NCBI GenBank assembly: GCA_000708835.1
Contig: DF237401.1
Span: 1 to 64,000 of the forward strand
Origin: Klebsormidium nitens
Taxonomy: Eukaryota; Streptophyta; Klebsormidiophyceae; Klebsormidiales; Klebsormidiaceae
Length of the DNA: 64,000 nucleotides
Direction of reading: 5' to 3'
The notes beneath the pieces were generated by a model. The model did no database searches and had not been told where the DNA came from. It was given only the letters and a program-made list of their open reading frames with translations. Shown piece by piece: positions 12,701 to 25,000 of this stretch. Every line of letters begins with the position of its first letter. Position 1 is the stretch's first letter. The translations under genes and the position numbers were made by a program.

Positions 12701-15700
12701 GCTTGGTTCTGGTCTGGTGAACCTGTGTAACTCGATTCGTATGGTGGTGCATGCAGCTGAAGAAGACGCTGGTGGGCGTCAAGGTGGAGGTGACGCACCG
12801 TGGCGACGAGCGTCGCAAGTACCGCATCTCCGGGATCACCAACCAGCCCATCAGCCAACTCAGGCAAGACGCCCAACTACAGCTACTCTGCCGCTCTTTC
12901 GCAGACTCCTGTCTATTTCGCTTTCTTTGAAAACGCTTGCGCTGGGTTGCGAGCTGTCGCAGAGAAGCGAGTTCTCTGAGTCGGGTCTGGATTCCCCTTC
13001 CACTTGCCTCTTGCTGAGCCCCCGGGTGTGCCGTGCTCGCGCAGCTTCCCGATCGAGGGCCGCCAGACGAGCGTGGTGGATTACTTCCGGCAGCAGTACA
13101 ACTACGAGATCAAGTTCGACTGGCTGCCCGCCGTCACCGTGGGCCAGCAAAAGTCGTCCTACCTGCCCTTCGAGGTCTGCGTCATCGTGCCCGGCCAGGT
13201 GCGCGCGCGTACAAGCACCTTCCAGGCAGCCGTGGGAAAAGCGAGCGCTCAAGTCACAGCGTCGAGCCTTCTGATTGTGCACCTTCAGCAAGACAAGACC
13301 ATGGTTGTGCTGCGGCTTTTACAATGCTCTTAAGTGACGCACTTCAAGACAACAGCTACTTCTGATCGATATATGCTGTGACAGCAGCCGGTCTTCTTCT
13401 TCTGGCTGCTGACTTCGCCTGTGCTCTGCTGTTGCTTGTGTCCAGCGCTACTCCAAGAAGCTGTCGGACAAGCAGGTCACGGAGCTGCTGCGCGCCACGT
13501 GCCAGAGGCCGCACGAGAGGATGGGCGAGATCCAAAAGGTCAGAATGCGCAATGGCCAACCACCTACTGAACAGCGGGGATTGTGGAATGGCCTGCCTGG
13601 TCGTTCCTTATGATACAAGTGAGAGGAGGAAAGTCCCTGTATGAATACATAAAACTGCAAAAGCTCAGGACGAACTGCGACTTGCGCCATGATTAGATCT
13701 TCCTTCCGCAATCTGACGATTGAAGACTGGCTGCCTTGCATTCTGACTCTGCCGTTCGTTTTGGGCAGATCGTGGACCGCAACAACTACAACAACGACCC
13801 GTACGTCAAGGAGTTCGGGCTGCACGTCAACCCCAAGATGGCCAACTTCGACGGCCGCATCCTTAACCCGCCCAAGGTGAACGACAACCTGCATCCTTGA
13901 ATCCGGCGGAAAGGTCCTGATCGGGTTCGTGGAGTAAGCTGTCCATTCAACCGAGAAGAAAGGAGCTGACTGCTATCGTTGTGAATATGCTTGCGTGTGA
14001 GTTCGCGTCCGACTCAGACGTAGCATTGCCTAACTTCAAGGAAATCCCGCTTTATTCTTTTTCGTCGTTCCCCTTGCTGTTCATCGTCTTCTGTTTCTGT
14101 CGTGACGTTTCGTTTTACGCTTGCCGTCTTTCTGCAGCTGGTGTTCGGGCGGAATGCGGAGGTGATGCCGGTGATGGGCACGTGGAACATGGCCGGCAAG
14201 GTAAGTTGTGCTTCGAGAGGTTGAATTTAATGTGATTCTTTCTCCCTGTCTCACTACGGTGTCACGCTCTCACGCGCACTCGTACCCACCTACAATAAAA
14301 CCGTCCAGATCTTGCTTCGGCTGCTCTCGAGTGATACTCACAGAGTCCCTTGTTGCGCCTGACGTCACGCTTCGTTCTTTCTCGGCTGTGGTGCAGCAAC
14401 TGGTGACGGGCAGCCAGTGCCCGACGTGGGTGCTCATCAACTTCTCCCCCGCGCGCTGGGTGGACCCGGGGACCGCCAACCGCTTCGCCACCGCGCTCGC
14501 CAACACCTGCAACCAGCTGGGCATCGTAAGGCCCTCAAAAATCTTTCTGGATTTGGCTGTCATGATTATTCTGGTGGATGTTAGCAACTTTTTGAAGCCG
14601 TCAAACTCAAAGGCCAGTATTGAGTTCAGGGGTCTACAATCTCCATGTCTGCTTTGATCAGTTACAGGATGAGCACGTTGCGTCACTCTTACGAACACGC
14701 CTTGCGTTTCCACTGCACCTGGCTGATGCGATCTCCCGCGCTGACGTCACGCAGCAAATGGCGCGGCAGCCGGCGACGGGGACGGTGGCGGCGGACCGCG
14801 CGCTGCGCGACCCGGACCAGCTGGCATCCACGCTGCGCGGGGTGTGCGACGACCTGCGCAGCCGCAACGGGAAGATGCCGGACCTCCTCGTCTGCATCCT
14901 GCCCGACATCGGGCCCTTCTACGGTCAGCAACGCGGGCCCTGCGCAACCATTGGCTAGACTTCGCGGGCTGCTTTTCAGTCGTCAAAATTTGAGCTGGAA
15001 CCGCATATTGCAGGGCCCGAATCTTGATTTGCAACTGTGAAAAAAGGTGCTTCACCTTTCCCATAGAAGATGGAGGCTGGCAGAAGTCCCGTACCGTACA
15101 AGAATCGGTCCGTAAAGACAGTGGACAAAATTCAAATCTAAGTTCCTATGATGTGAAGCCTCCTTGATTGCAAAGAGCGATCTCAATCGCACTCTTCCAG
15201 AACATCGGGAAATCACACCAGGAAAGAACCTGATATTGAGATCTTTTTGTTCGTTGACTTCGTACTTAACGAACCGGGACTCTGAGCGCGCGGGTATGCA
15301 TACAGGCGACATCAAGAAGGTGTGCGAGACGGAGATTGGCGTGCTGTCGCAGTGCGTGCTGAGCAAGCACGTGGGCAAGTGCCAGGCGCAGTACCTCTCC
15401 AACGTGGCGCTCAAAATCAATCTAAAGGTGACGGCCCCCCCTAACGGACTTGCCTTCGCGCTGGCTGCAGGTCAATCGATCTACACCCTAATGCTTGCAT
15501 ATAAAGTATCTGGAACATGGTGGTAATCCGAAACTGGCAAATGATCCGTTAAATGACGAAGCAAGCGCTCCGATCTGCCGAGATGCATCTTCCTTCGTTT
15601 CTGCAGCCACCATTTTCGCATATTTGCATCTGGAGGTTAAGAAGCCAGTTTCTCGTGCGCAATTTATCTTTGGTTTTTCGGCGCGCAGCTGGGCGGCCGC

Positions 15701-18274
15701 AACTTCTTGATGGCGGACGAGTACGCGAAGAAGCTGCCCATGGTGTCCGACAAGCCGACCATCGTCTTCGGGGCGGGGCTCACGCACGCGCACCCGGGGG
15801 AGGAGTCCGCCTCCATGTCCGCGGTGCGCGCGCGCCATCTGTCACCTGAGACACCTTTCCGTTTTGCCGGGATCCCGTTTGTTGAAATTTTTCCCACGAA
15901 AATGTTGGAAATTTGTCTTTGTAATTCCAAGTTTTGTGTGCGTATGATTACCCAAAGCTCTTGTTTCACGAATCCAAGAGGATAGCAATGGTCAATGGTC
16001 AATGGTCAATGGTCAGAAGATCTTTGTTCTGCCGGTTGTTTTCCATCTTCCAGCATGCCCAATCGCACCCTTTTCAACCGCTTCCCCGCCGTCTCTTCGC
16101 AGGTGGTAGGCAGCGTGGACTGGCCGTACGTAAACCGGTACCAGTGCCGCGTGAGCAGCCAGCCCGCGCGGCTGGAAATCCTGCAGGACCTGTACACGTG
16201 CAAGCGCACCGCGGGCGGCCAGATGCAGCACGGCGGGGTCATCCGCGAGCTGCTCATCGCCTTCTACCAGGCCACCGGCCAGAAGCCCGCGCGCGTCATC
16301 TTCTTCCGGTCAGCCCGCGTCAGCCGGTTCCAATATCCGACGTTTCGGCTCTCTGAGCTGGCAATAACTGATTTTGCGTGCTGCTCGAAGGCAGCCCTCA
16401 GGCCTGCCGTTCAGAAGTGCGGTTCTTAAGAAGCAAGTTGTGCATACCATTGAACACCACGAAAGCTTCAAGAATGTCAAGACGGAACGGATCTTAACGG
16501 TATATCTTTTCCATCGACCGGCTGTTCTTTGCGTGCAGGGACGGTGTGAGCGAGGGACAGTTCCAGCACGTGCTTATGTATGAGCTGGACGCGATCCGCA
16601 GGGTAAGACGGCTTCGCTTCGAAACGAGACTGGACTGTTTGCAACGTGCAGGGGGCTCGTCTGATCGAAAACATCTTGAATCCGTGGCGGGGCATCACGC
16701 GTATGAGATGCTGAGGAACTTTTGGAGGTCACTGAGAGCAATGAGCGCTTTTGATACGTCTCTGTTGTACGTCCTCAATCCTTCGTTAGATCCTATTACA
16801 ATTGACACGTCACAGGAGGCACTTAAAATCCTTTGATACTATCTTTAAAAGCTGTCGAATCGAACTTCGGCGCTCTTCTGCAGGCGTGCGCGAGTCTGGA
16901 GGCTGGGTATCAGCCGACGGTGACCTGGATCGTGGTCCAGAAGCGGCACCACCTGCGCCTCTTCCCGGGCGACCAGAACAAGGACCGCAGCGGCAACACC
17001 GTGCCCGGTAAATATCGTTGAAAGGACATATTTCTTGTTGGGGAAAGAAGTCTATGCTTTTCTGCTCAACTTCTGATCATCTTTTCCTCCTGTTGAACAA
17101 TCTGGCCTGTCTCTGTCTGCACGTTTGAGGTGATTCACTCTGAACCCCTGACCTTTAAGGGTTCGAGCATCGTTGCGTCGTCTTCTGCCGCGCTCACCAG
17201 TACCCAGACGCCCACTTTGCCGCGACCCTTCCCCCGCTGACTCGTGCTGCCTCCCGTGTGCGCGCGCAGGCACGGTGGTGGACACGACGGTGTGCCATGT
17301 GCGCGAGTGGGACTACTATTTGTGCAGCCACGCGGGCATCCAGGGCACGAGCCGGCCGACGCACTACCACGTGCTGGCGGACGAGAACGGCTTCAGCACG
17401 GACCAGCTGCAGAACATCACCAACAGCCTCTGCTACACCTACCAGCGCTGCACGCGCTCCGTCTCCATCGGTCAGCGCCGCGACCCAGCGCCTTTCGGTC
17501 GCATTCTAGACTCTTTGTGCTTCATCTTCCGACGGAGAATATGTTGTCTTTTCTTGTCACCGAGCAGTAAGTCTACGGCATCTTTGGAAGTGATGAAAAC
17601 CGAGTGCGGCTCGGTAATTGCGGCTCGATCAGTGGAGCGCCGCGATCGGCGCGGCTTGCTGAGCCCATCCCTGGTTGGCTGATGCGTTTCTGTCCAGCTT
17701 CTGAGAACAAGTCAGGGGCTTGGGTGCAAGCTTTAGTTATGGGAGTTTGAGCTCAGAATATAATACGTGGTCGAGAGCTCAACGCCCCTCATTAGGCGAA
17801 AGCCTGAAGACATCATCATTCAGTGATCGTTTGATTCTGAAGTATCCATCCTTCTCCGAGTTTAGCCGAGAAGGTTTTCGTGGCGCGAGATCGTCTTGCA
17901 CCATCTAGATTTCTAGGAAGGTCCTGCGAGAGACCAACAAAATCCTCACATCAACAGCTTCTGCACTCTTCTGCCATTAAGCCTTATCTTCTTGGCCTCA
18001 CGATCGTTGTGGCGAGCATACGTATCCATGCATTTGTTTCAGTGGCTTCTTTCTGGTGCGCGCAGTCCCGCCGGTGTACTACGCAGGCCTGGGCGCTTTC
18101 AGGGCCAAGTTTTACCTGGAAGGCGGAGAAAGCAGTGGCGGAGAAAGCAGCAGCGGCATCAGCGCTACGGGGGGCGCCCCCAGCGCGCGCACGAGCACCG
18201 GCAGAAGCTCGCGCGCGCCCGCGCCCATGCCGCCGCTCAAGGAAAACATCAAGAAGACAATGTTTTTCTGCTGA
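9780..18274 (+). CDS. AGO: Argonaute protein with altered PIWI catalytic site
   Basis: Small-RNA-guided silencing protein. Twenty exons: 9780-9974, 10733-10852, 11196-11290, 11614-11775, 12078-12208, 12400-12515, 12757-12863, 13045-13198, 13446-13538, 13769-13876, 14138-14200, 14397-14525, 14755-14923, 15306-15427, 15689-15823, 16103-16308, 16539-16602, 16884-17007, 17270-17470, 18066-18274; 900 aa in unbroken phase. Order: N domain, ArgoL1 ([16 protein letters not shown]), PAZ (about 270-390, QPISQLSFPIEG, VVDYF), MID (about 430-585, with the 5'-phosphate pocket region FYGDIKK and SQC) and PIWI (about 545-880). PIWI holds Glu658 (RLEILQDL), Asp703 (RDGVSEGQF) and His796 (SRPTHYHVL). The usual GADVTHP Asp is Gly618 ([10 protein letters not shown]), so slicing is probably impaired. 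The tail has a Ser/Gly-rich insert before the terminal MFFC. Intron 7 is GC-AG. The N-terminus is short and lacks Arg-Gly repeats. Confidence 0.97.
12864..13044 (+). other. GC-AG intron in Argonaute
   Basis: The exon ends CTCAG and the intron begins GCAAGA, the standard GC-donor form. It ends GCGCAG before CTTCCCGATC. Joining here restores the PAZ motif QLSFPIEG in phase, and there is no GT donor nearby that would do so. Confidence 0.85.
15987..16014. repeat. Four tandem copies of AATGGTC
   Basis: A perfect 7-bp unit is repeated four times inside Argonaute intron 15. It is a short microsatellite-like repeat with no evident coding role. Confidence 0.9.
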
Positions 18275-19508
18275 GGAGAGTCACGGGAGGACCTCGGTCA
18301 AACGGTTTAGGAAAAGTTTGATGGGCTGTTTATGGAGAAAGAAGCTGATCAAGGATGAAAGGCTGGCATGGCAAGCAACGGATTACGCGGCGTGTGCCCT
18401 TTGTTGACCGGTCGGCCAGATGAATGAACCCACCGTAGCTGAGGTGAGTGTAGATCGTAACAAGTGAAAACGGGAGTCTGGGAGGGATTCTACTGGTACG
18501 TTGGTTTATATGCTTAATCGGAACTAGTTTCGATGGACTAGAAGCGAGTAGAAAATGGTGATTGGGTATGTGGGCCGTGAGAAGATCAGGCTTAACGAAG
18601 CAGGTGTACAGTTAGCCGCTGATTGAGTGGAAAGTTGAGGACACACGAGCTCGTACTGTGACTGGTCTTGTATACTAGATAACTTTGCCTGCAACATGTA
18701 CATATTCCGCTTCTCTTTGAAGTCAGCAATTATAAATAGGTTCTTTGACGCGGGGAAGCATCGTGGACCGTTGGTTGAGGCTCCTCGACTAAGCAGCCAG
18801 CCCATTGAGGTGCAGTTATGGCTGCCACTTACTTTCAGTGTCAATGCTGTGGAAAAGGTTGAGAGTCAAGCCATACCTTCGCTTAAATAGATGAGTATTC
18901 TCATGCAGCTGGATGCACCGCAAATTCATGCTCTGCGGGAATGCAGATGATCCGATGGAGTTCACTGCTTGGCAGGTTTGGCTCTTGAATAGCCGCCCCT
19001 TGTTCTGGCAGCGAGAGTATGGATGCAAGCAGTCGTGAAAAAGCAGAGCTTACCTCGTGTATTCTTGAATGCATGTAAATCGTTCGCCGGCGCTGATCCT
19101 AAAAGCTTGTGGCGGTTGTATACGTGTACCTGAACTTGACTATAATATAATCAGTTCTTTGAACGCTCAGCAAAGGTTTTGCAAGAACCTTCGTGGCTGA
19201 ACAACGGCTCAGGTAATGCAGAAACTGATAAAAGAGGATTGTAAGTTCTCCGATCAGAGTCTCGAAGTCCCTTTTGGCATTGTCTTGCCCTGGTCGTGTT
19301 GCGTGCGACGAGCAAGGCCTTGTTCACGCGGCAATTCTGAGGCGGGCCGGTGCGGCCGTCGGATGTGCCACGTGACAGCATCGGACGGCAGGACCTGGGT
19401 CCGCTCCACCTGCCCACAAAATGTGCGGCACAGGGTTGGACGCCTTTATATGGACAAAGAAGCCGCACTTCTGCAACGCCAGAGGCGTACAAGGGCTGAG
19501 CCTTAGGT

Positions 19509-19595
19509 CAGGGCCGCGCCCTGTGATAGGTCGGTAGCTGTAGGTTCCGGGCTGTGCCCGGTAGTCAGACCGTGTCTGCTCAGGGCCGAGCCCTG
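19509..19595. repeat. GC hairpin cluster
   Basis: Three perfect 6-bp stems, each closing a 3-nt loop: CAGGGC/GCCCTG with loop CGC (19509-19523), CCGGGC/GCCCGG with loop TGT (19547-19561), and CAGGGC/GCCCTG with loop CGA (19581-19595). The first and third share the same stem. Confidence 0.75.
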
Positions 19596-20401
19596 CTCAA
19601 AACACAAACACTTTTGCTGCTCTTCTTGAAATCCTTTTGTACCTCCATACAAGGATAGAGTTCTGAACAGTTGGTGCCGTCTTGCAGAGTTCTCGTCTAT
19701 CCTGGATATTCAATTGATCGAGATACTTTCAAGCGAACAGAGCCTCGTCACTTGTCTGCATAATTTGACACCTGTCTCCTGAGTGTTCTAGCACAATTCC
19801 GCTGGCTTCGTGGTTTGCTTTTGTTCAAAGCTAGGACACACATATGCATTGATGATGCAAGAAGCCAGGGAGATTGATTTCTTGATGCACGAGGATGAAC
19901 ATCGACGGGCCCTAACATAATGCAGCAGGACAGCAAAGCCCCGGCCTGCTCCATTGCGCTAGTATCCTGGGCGCTGCTCAAAAGGGAATTCTCTTTGGTG
20001 CAGCGGCAGCCCTGAAGAAGTGCACATCCTGTGCTAAGAGTAGGGTCCAATATCAAAGCCCTGAGGATTTTGGTTTTGCTCGGGTCTGCTCGGGGAGATG
20101 GAAGAATTTTGCGGTCGACTAAGCATACCATCTGTCAGAACGGGTGGCTCGTGAGAACGAGACTCGCAGCCAATGGAAAGCAGATGCATTCGAGAATCTC
20201 TTGAGCAGGACATAGCTTGCCGGGCAAAGGCGCTTGCGTAAGCTTACGAAAAATCAGTTTGATTAAGGGTCTGCTTGAGTGTGCCCTGCTTAACAAGTGA
20301 GGCGGGCAAATGAGGTTTGAGAAAAGGGGCAGATGGTGTGTGAGAGGGTGGGAACAGGCCGGCTCTACCCTGGTGAGGGAGGCACTCCTGAGCAGGGCTC
20401 T

Positions 20402-20485
20402 GCCAGCTGGCAGCCGGGGGTTTTCCCCTTATCTATACAGGGCTCAGCCCTGCATTAGGAAGCTTTGCTTAGACGCCTCTGGCGT
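20402..20485. repeat. GC hairpin cluster
   Basis: Contains the palindrome GCCAGCTGGC near 20403, a GGGG-TTTT-CCCC stem-loop, the stem CAGGGC/GCCCTG with loop TCA (20438-20452) and ACGCC/GGCGT with loop TCT (20473-20485). The CAGGGC/GCCCTG stem is the one seen twice at 19509-19595. Confidence 0.7.
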
Positions 20486-22023
20486 TGATTAGCTTGTGCT
20501 GGGAAACGAGCGTTGCATATGCCCTCAGAGAATGCGTCTTCAGGCTCGTGGGACTGGTTGTTCCAGAAGATCTTTGCCGTTCAGTCATGCCTGCAAATGG
20601 CAGGTCTGACGGCTCAATCAATACGACGCGCCCGCAAATGCGAGGACCGCTGCTCAAAAAAGAGGTTCAAGACAACGGAACCCCGTCTGCTGAGAAGGAG
20701 AAGAGGCGAAGCAGGGCAGGATGTTGGTGGCAGGAAGTTCTTAAAAAAGAAAATGTTCGGCTTATAATCCGAGCAGCCTCTTGTACGAGCTTGGGCTCTC
20801 GTTGATGCCCAGCGGACATGTCCCGCAAGATTTGACGCTCGAATCGAGTTCTTTTAGATGACGTAGTATTGTGGGCGCATCGAGGAGACTCTCTGCAGCT
20901 GGATCTACAAGCAAGTACGCACTCAGCCGCATTCGAAGTCAGTTTGTGAGTTAGCTTTATCAACTTTAGTGACCTGATTCAAGTGCTGAGGGAAGCGTCT
21001 TGGAAGTGCTTCACACGTCTTAAATTCTCCGGTTTCTTTTTGATAAATAATCTATGAAGGTACGGTCCGGAAGAAACAACGCATAATAGGTCAGGACTAC
21101 AGCGGACCATGTGCTTTGAGGACCCGCGATTCTGTCACATGCAGCTGCCTGCTTCGCCGTTTCGTCGCGCAGGGTATCAAGTGCAACATATTTATCTACG
21201 ACACTCAACTGATTTCGGCCCAGGCTGAGGCACCAGTCGAAAAGGCGATCCTACCGCTAAACGTTTCCATGCTATTAGAGGCAATCGAGCCAGCTGTTCC
21301 ACTCAGAAATGCCACCTCAGATGATCGACTATAAGATGATTTTGGGAAATCAGACATTTGATTTGTGGTAGAACGGTGGTTAGAAATGGTCATGTAAACC
21401 ATGGCGGCAGATTATTGCACGCCTTCAGATGAAGACCGCGCCAGCACTGCGATCCACCTCACTTCTGAATGTACGGTGCATTCTGCACATTACTTTCCGT
21501 ACCTTACCGCCCCCGCCATGCGGAGAGCGAGTGGTGGCAAATTTGACGCCCGAGCCGGGTCAAAGTGTTGAGTATGACTTTCGGCCCGTGCGAAAAGCGT
21601 GAGAAGATATCACATCTTGAGGTATGTAGAGGTTCAGGAAATTGTACAAGTCAAATCATTAAAACCTACTGTACCTCCAATGGCTTTTGAGGCAAACATG
21701 ATGTAAAGGCGCGCGTTGTATCGCGAGCGCGACTGCTCCACATGCGTTGATCAAAATGTAGAGGGTCCCGATGCATTTTCACACTACCTCTGCGTCCTAT
21801 CACATCATTTGACTATTCAATGGGCCGATTTTAACCTGACACAGGTCACAGCATTCAAATGAGCACAATTGCTCGTAACTTCCAACGACATGTCAACCTC
21901 AACCTTACCACGTTTCCATCACTGCCGGCTTCACCCGTCTGCGCGGATCTGTACAACCGTCCTTTTAACTACTGCAATCAAACCCAATGCTCAGGGCTTT
22001 CTCGAGCCCCGCCACCCGGTGCG

Positions 22024-25000
22024 CTAGTCCTCGTCCTCGTCTTCCTCTTCCGCGTGCAGCGCCCGCTTGGCGGTTTCGAAGACGACCCAGGAGAGGCCGG
22101 CGACGGGCACGACCTGCGCCACCTGCGCGCCGACGCCCTTGTACAGCCCGGCCACGCCCTCCGTGCGCACCACGCCGCGCACCGCCTCCACCACGTTGCG
22201 GTACGCCGCGTTGGCCGCCTTGCCCGTCTCCACCGCGGGCAGCACGCTCACGCTCACCTGCGGGAATACCGGGACAAACGTGAACAACGCGCAGAGGAAA
22301 AATCGAGGATTCAAGGAGGATTTGCGAAGGCAACGGCGGCAGCAATTGGCAGGCTCTGCTTCGCCTGATCTGAGCAGCAGAATGAGGTTCCTGCATTTAC
22401 TGTCTTGATTGAGAGGCGATAAAGATGGGTCTCGAATCATCAACGCTGAAAACCGTTCAACGCGTCCCCTTATGAACCTCTTCACCCTTAAGACATCGAT
22501 GAACTCTTGAGCAATTTGAGATGCACAGGCCATCGTCAGGCAATACAAGATGCCGTCATAAAAAGTCACTTGGGGTTGCGGCGCGAGTACAGCAGCGGCG
22601 GACCGCCACCAGATTAGTGCGTACCTGCTTGCGGGCGACCTCGAGCGGATAGGTCGCCAGCTGGCTGACCGCCCCCGCCGTGGCGCCGAAGAGGAGGGTG
22701 TACCCAGCGGGGACCTGCACGCACGGGCAGAACAGACACTTCGATTGAGTTCTACCGATAAACAACCTAGACTGAGATTGCTCACACAGAAGCAGGCCAA
22801 GTAACAGTTGCGAGTGTGACGGCAGCTTCTGTCAGCGACAGATTACACTGGCAGCGGCGGCGCGCTCACGTGCTTGCGGCCTGTCCTCTTGCGGTAGCGC
22901 TCCTTGAGCGTGTCGTAGGTGTAGTAGTTGACGGCGGACTGCGGCACGATGCCCAGCAGCGCGGGCACCACGCCACGGTATAGCGCGGGGAGGCCGCCCT
23001 CGTGGAGCATCACCTCCCGGAGCGCGTCGCCGAAACCCTTGTACTTCTCGGGCTGCATAAGACAAGAGGGCGTGAGGGTCAGCCTGGGTTAGCATGAACG
23101 TAGTAACGGATGTCGTGAAGTCCTGGCTAGCAGTGTTGCTTTCCAAAGCCTATGGCCAAGACGTTGACACCGCTGGTATCGTTAACGTAGATGTCTTAGT
23201 ACGGTGTGCTTCATTCAGTCGAACCAAGAGAACAATCGGCTTTACGAGCCCATGCCTCATAACTGTTTCCATTCGATTCATTGTGCCATGTCATTGGTCA
23301 AAACCGCCTGGGATGGCACGAGCACCTATGAAGAAAAGCTTCAACTGGAATTGAACGACCAGATTTCTTCGCTCTTCTTGCACCATCCGAAGCTGCTCCC
23401 TTGAGCTGCCGCACTAGCCCCCAAGATGCATTGCAAGGAAGCGGTTGGGGAAAGCGCCCAGAGGAAAGGCGACAACAGAAGATGCGAAACTGCACCTTAA
23501 GCAACACTCTCCGCTCACCATGACGAGGACGCGGTCCTTGAGCGTCTCGAAGGGGTACGCGACCAGCGTGTTGGCCAGCCCCGCGGCCATGCCCGCCCAC
23601 GTGGACTCTGGCACCTGGCGCGGCAGCTTATCCAGCAGCGGGATCTGGTGGTCGCCGGGCCGCCCGCGCCGCTTCAGCTTGGCCTTCACCTTCTCGTACG
23701 TCACCAGCTGCACCAAAGAGGGATTGTACAGTTTACAAAGAGAAGTCGAGAAAGGACGAAGCAAGAGATTGCTGCAGAGGCAGGACACTGAGAGTCGACG
23801 AATGGCTAGCTTGAGTGAGGCCTCTGGTTGGGCGGCAGAAGAGAGCGAAGGACAACAAAATCCAACTAATTTTGTAGGATTATGAAGCTCCGAAAATAGG
23901 CCAGGCGATTTTTGGATCCACAAGGTGGCTGTCTCGATGTTGCGGATTTAGATGTTCATCGATGGACGACCTCAGTTTTTCACCGTGATGGAGTTTGCCA
24001 AGCAACAGGAATCAACGGAAAAGTACAGGAAGCTGAACAATCGATTTGTGGTCAGCCTTTTCATAATGTGAATTCAAAAGCGCTACTCTCGCTGGGGGCG
24101 CACCTCGACCGACTTGGTGAGCGCGACCCTAAGAACATTGATGCCGAAGGAGCCGGTGGTCTGCTTGATCGGCCAGTTGCGACCGCTCTTGCGGTTGAGC
24201 GTCTTGACCACTTCCTTCACGTTGTCCCCCGCTCGGCCCCCCAGCAGCTTAGTCCGCACCACTTCCAGGGGCGTGGCCGCGGTTTGGGCAATCGCACCTG
24301 CACACAACAGGCACGGCGAGCTTGAAGGCTTGCTGATCGACAGAGTAGAAACCATGTGAACAGACGTAGAAACAGCTGCGAGTGCCAGCAATTCCTTGCC
24401 TGGAACACGCTTCGAAGTACGAACAACACCCGGAAGAAGCCTTGTCGACAGCTCGTGGTAAATGGCAAAACGACAAGACTAGCACCCAACAAACACAATT
24501 CTGGGACGAGAGACTCGAAAGAGGAGCAGCTATCCCACCTGCAATCCCGCCTGCCAGTAGCTCCTTGACAGTCTTGCTGTGGATGCTGATGAAGGGCGTC
24601 TCCACGCGTTTTACTGTCACGCGCACGTCGTCACCCACCACGTCACGCGTCCGCTCCAGTGCGTGCTTCGCACCCTGCGCCACCTCCTGCAATCATTTAA
24701 TGGGCCTCAGTGCCGCTCAATGGAAATCCAATGCTTGCGGGCAGGGCGGCAGAATTGATAATATGAGGCGGCTTCTTTGCTGGTCAATTGGACTATACCA
24801 ATAACAGATTCAAAATACTCCACCGATCTCACAAACGTGGAAGAGAAAGTCACCCGTATCGGAGAAAATCAGAAAACATTCCGAGCGAACCTCTCACGAA
24901 ACGTTGAAGCACCGATAGGATGTGCGGAACATTGGTACAGAAAGGGCCTGAAAACCTGGAGCCCTACCTCAGCTGTGCCCTCAACATAGCCAGCCGTGTA

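Larger units (their letters stand above)
18275..22023. other. Long intergenic region between convergent genes
   Basis: About 3.7 kb between the stop codons of the Argonaute gene and the carrier gene, so both 3' UTRs lie here. No exon chain or family was recognised on either strand. It contains two GC-hairpin clusters (19509-19595 and 20402-20485) whose base composition differs from the surrounding sequence. Confidence 0.6.

Noticed and set aside
15827-15830. Idea that a missed mini-exon or shifted splice restores the Argonaute Asp
   Set aside because: The Gly codon is in the middle of exon 15 with conserved residues on both sides ([16 protein letters not shown]), so splice choice cannot change it.
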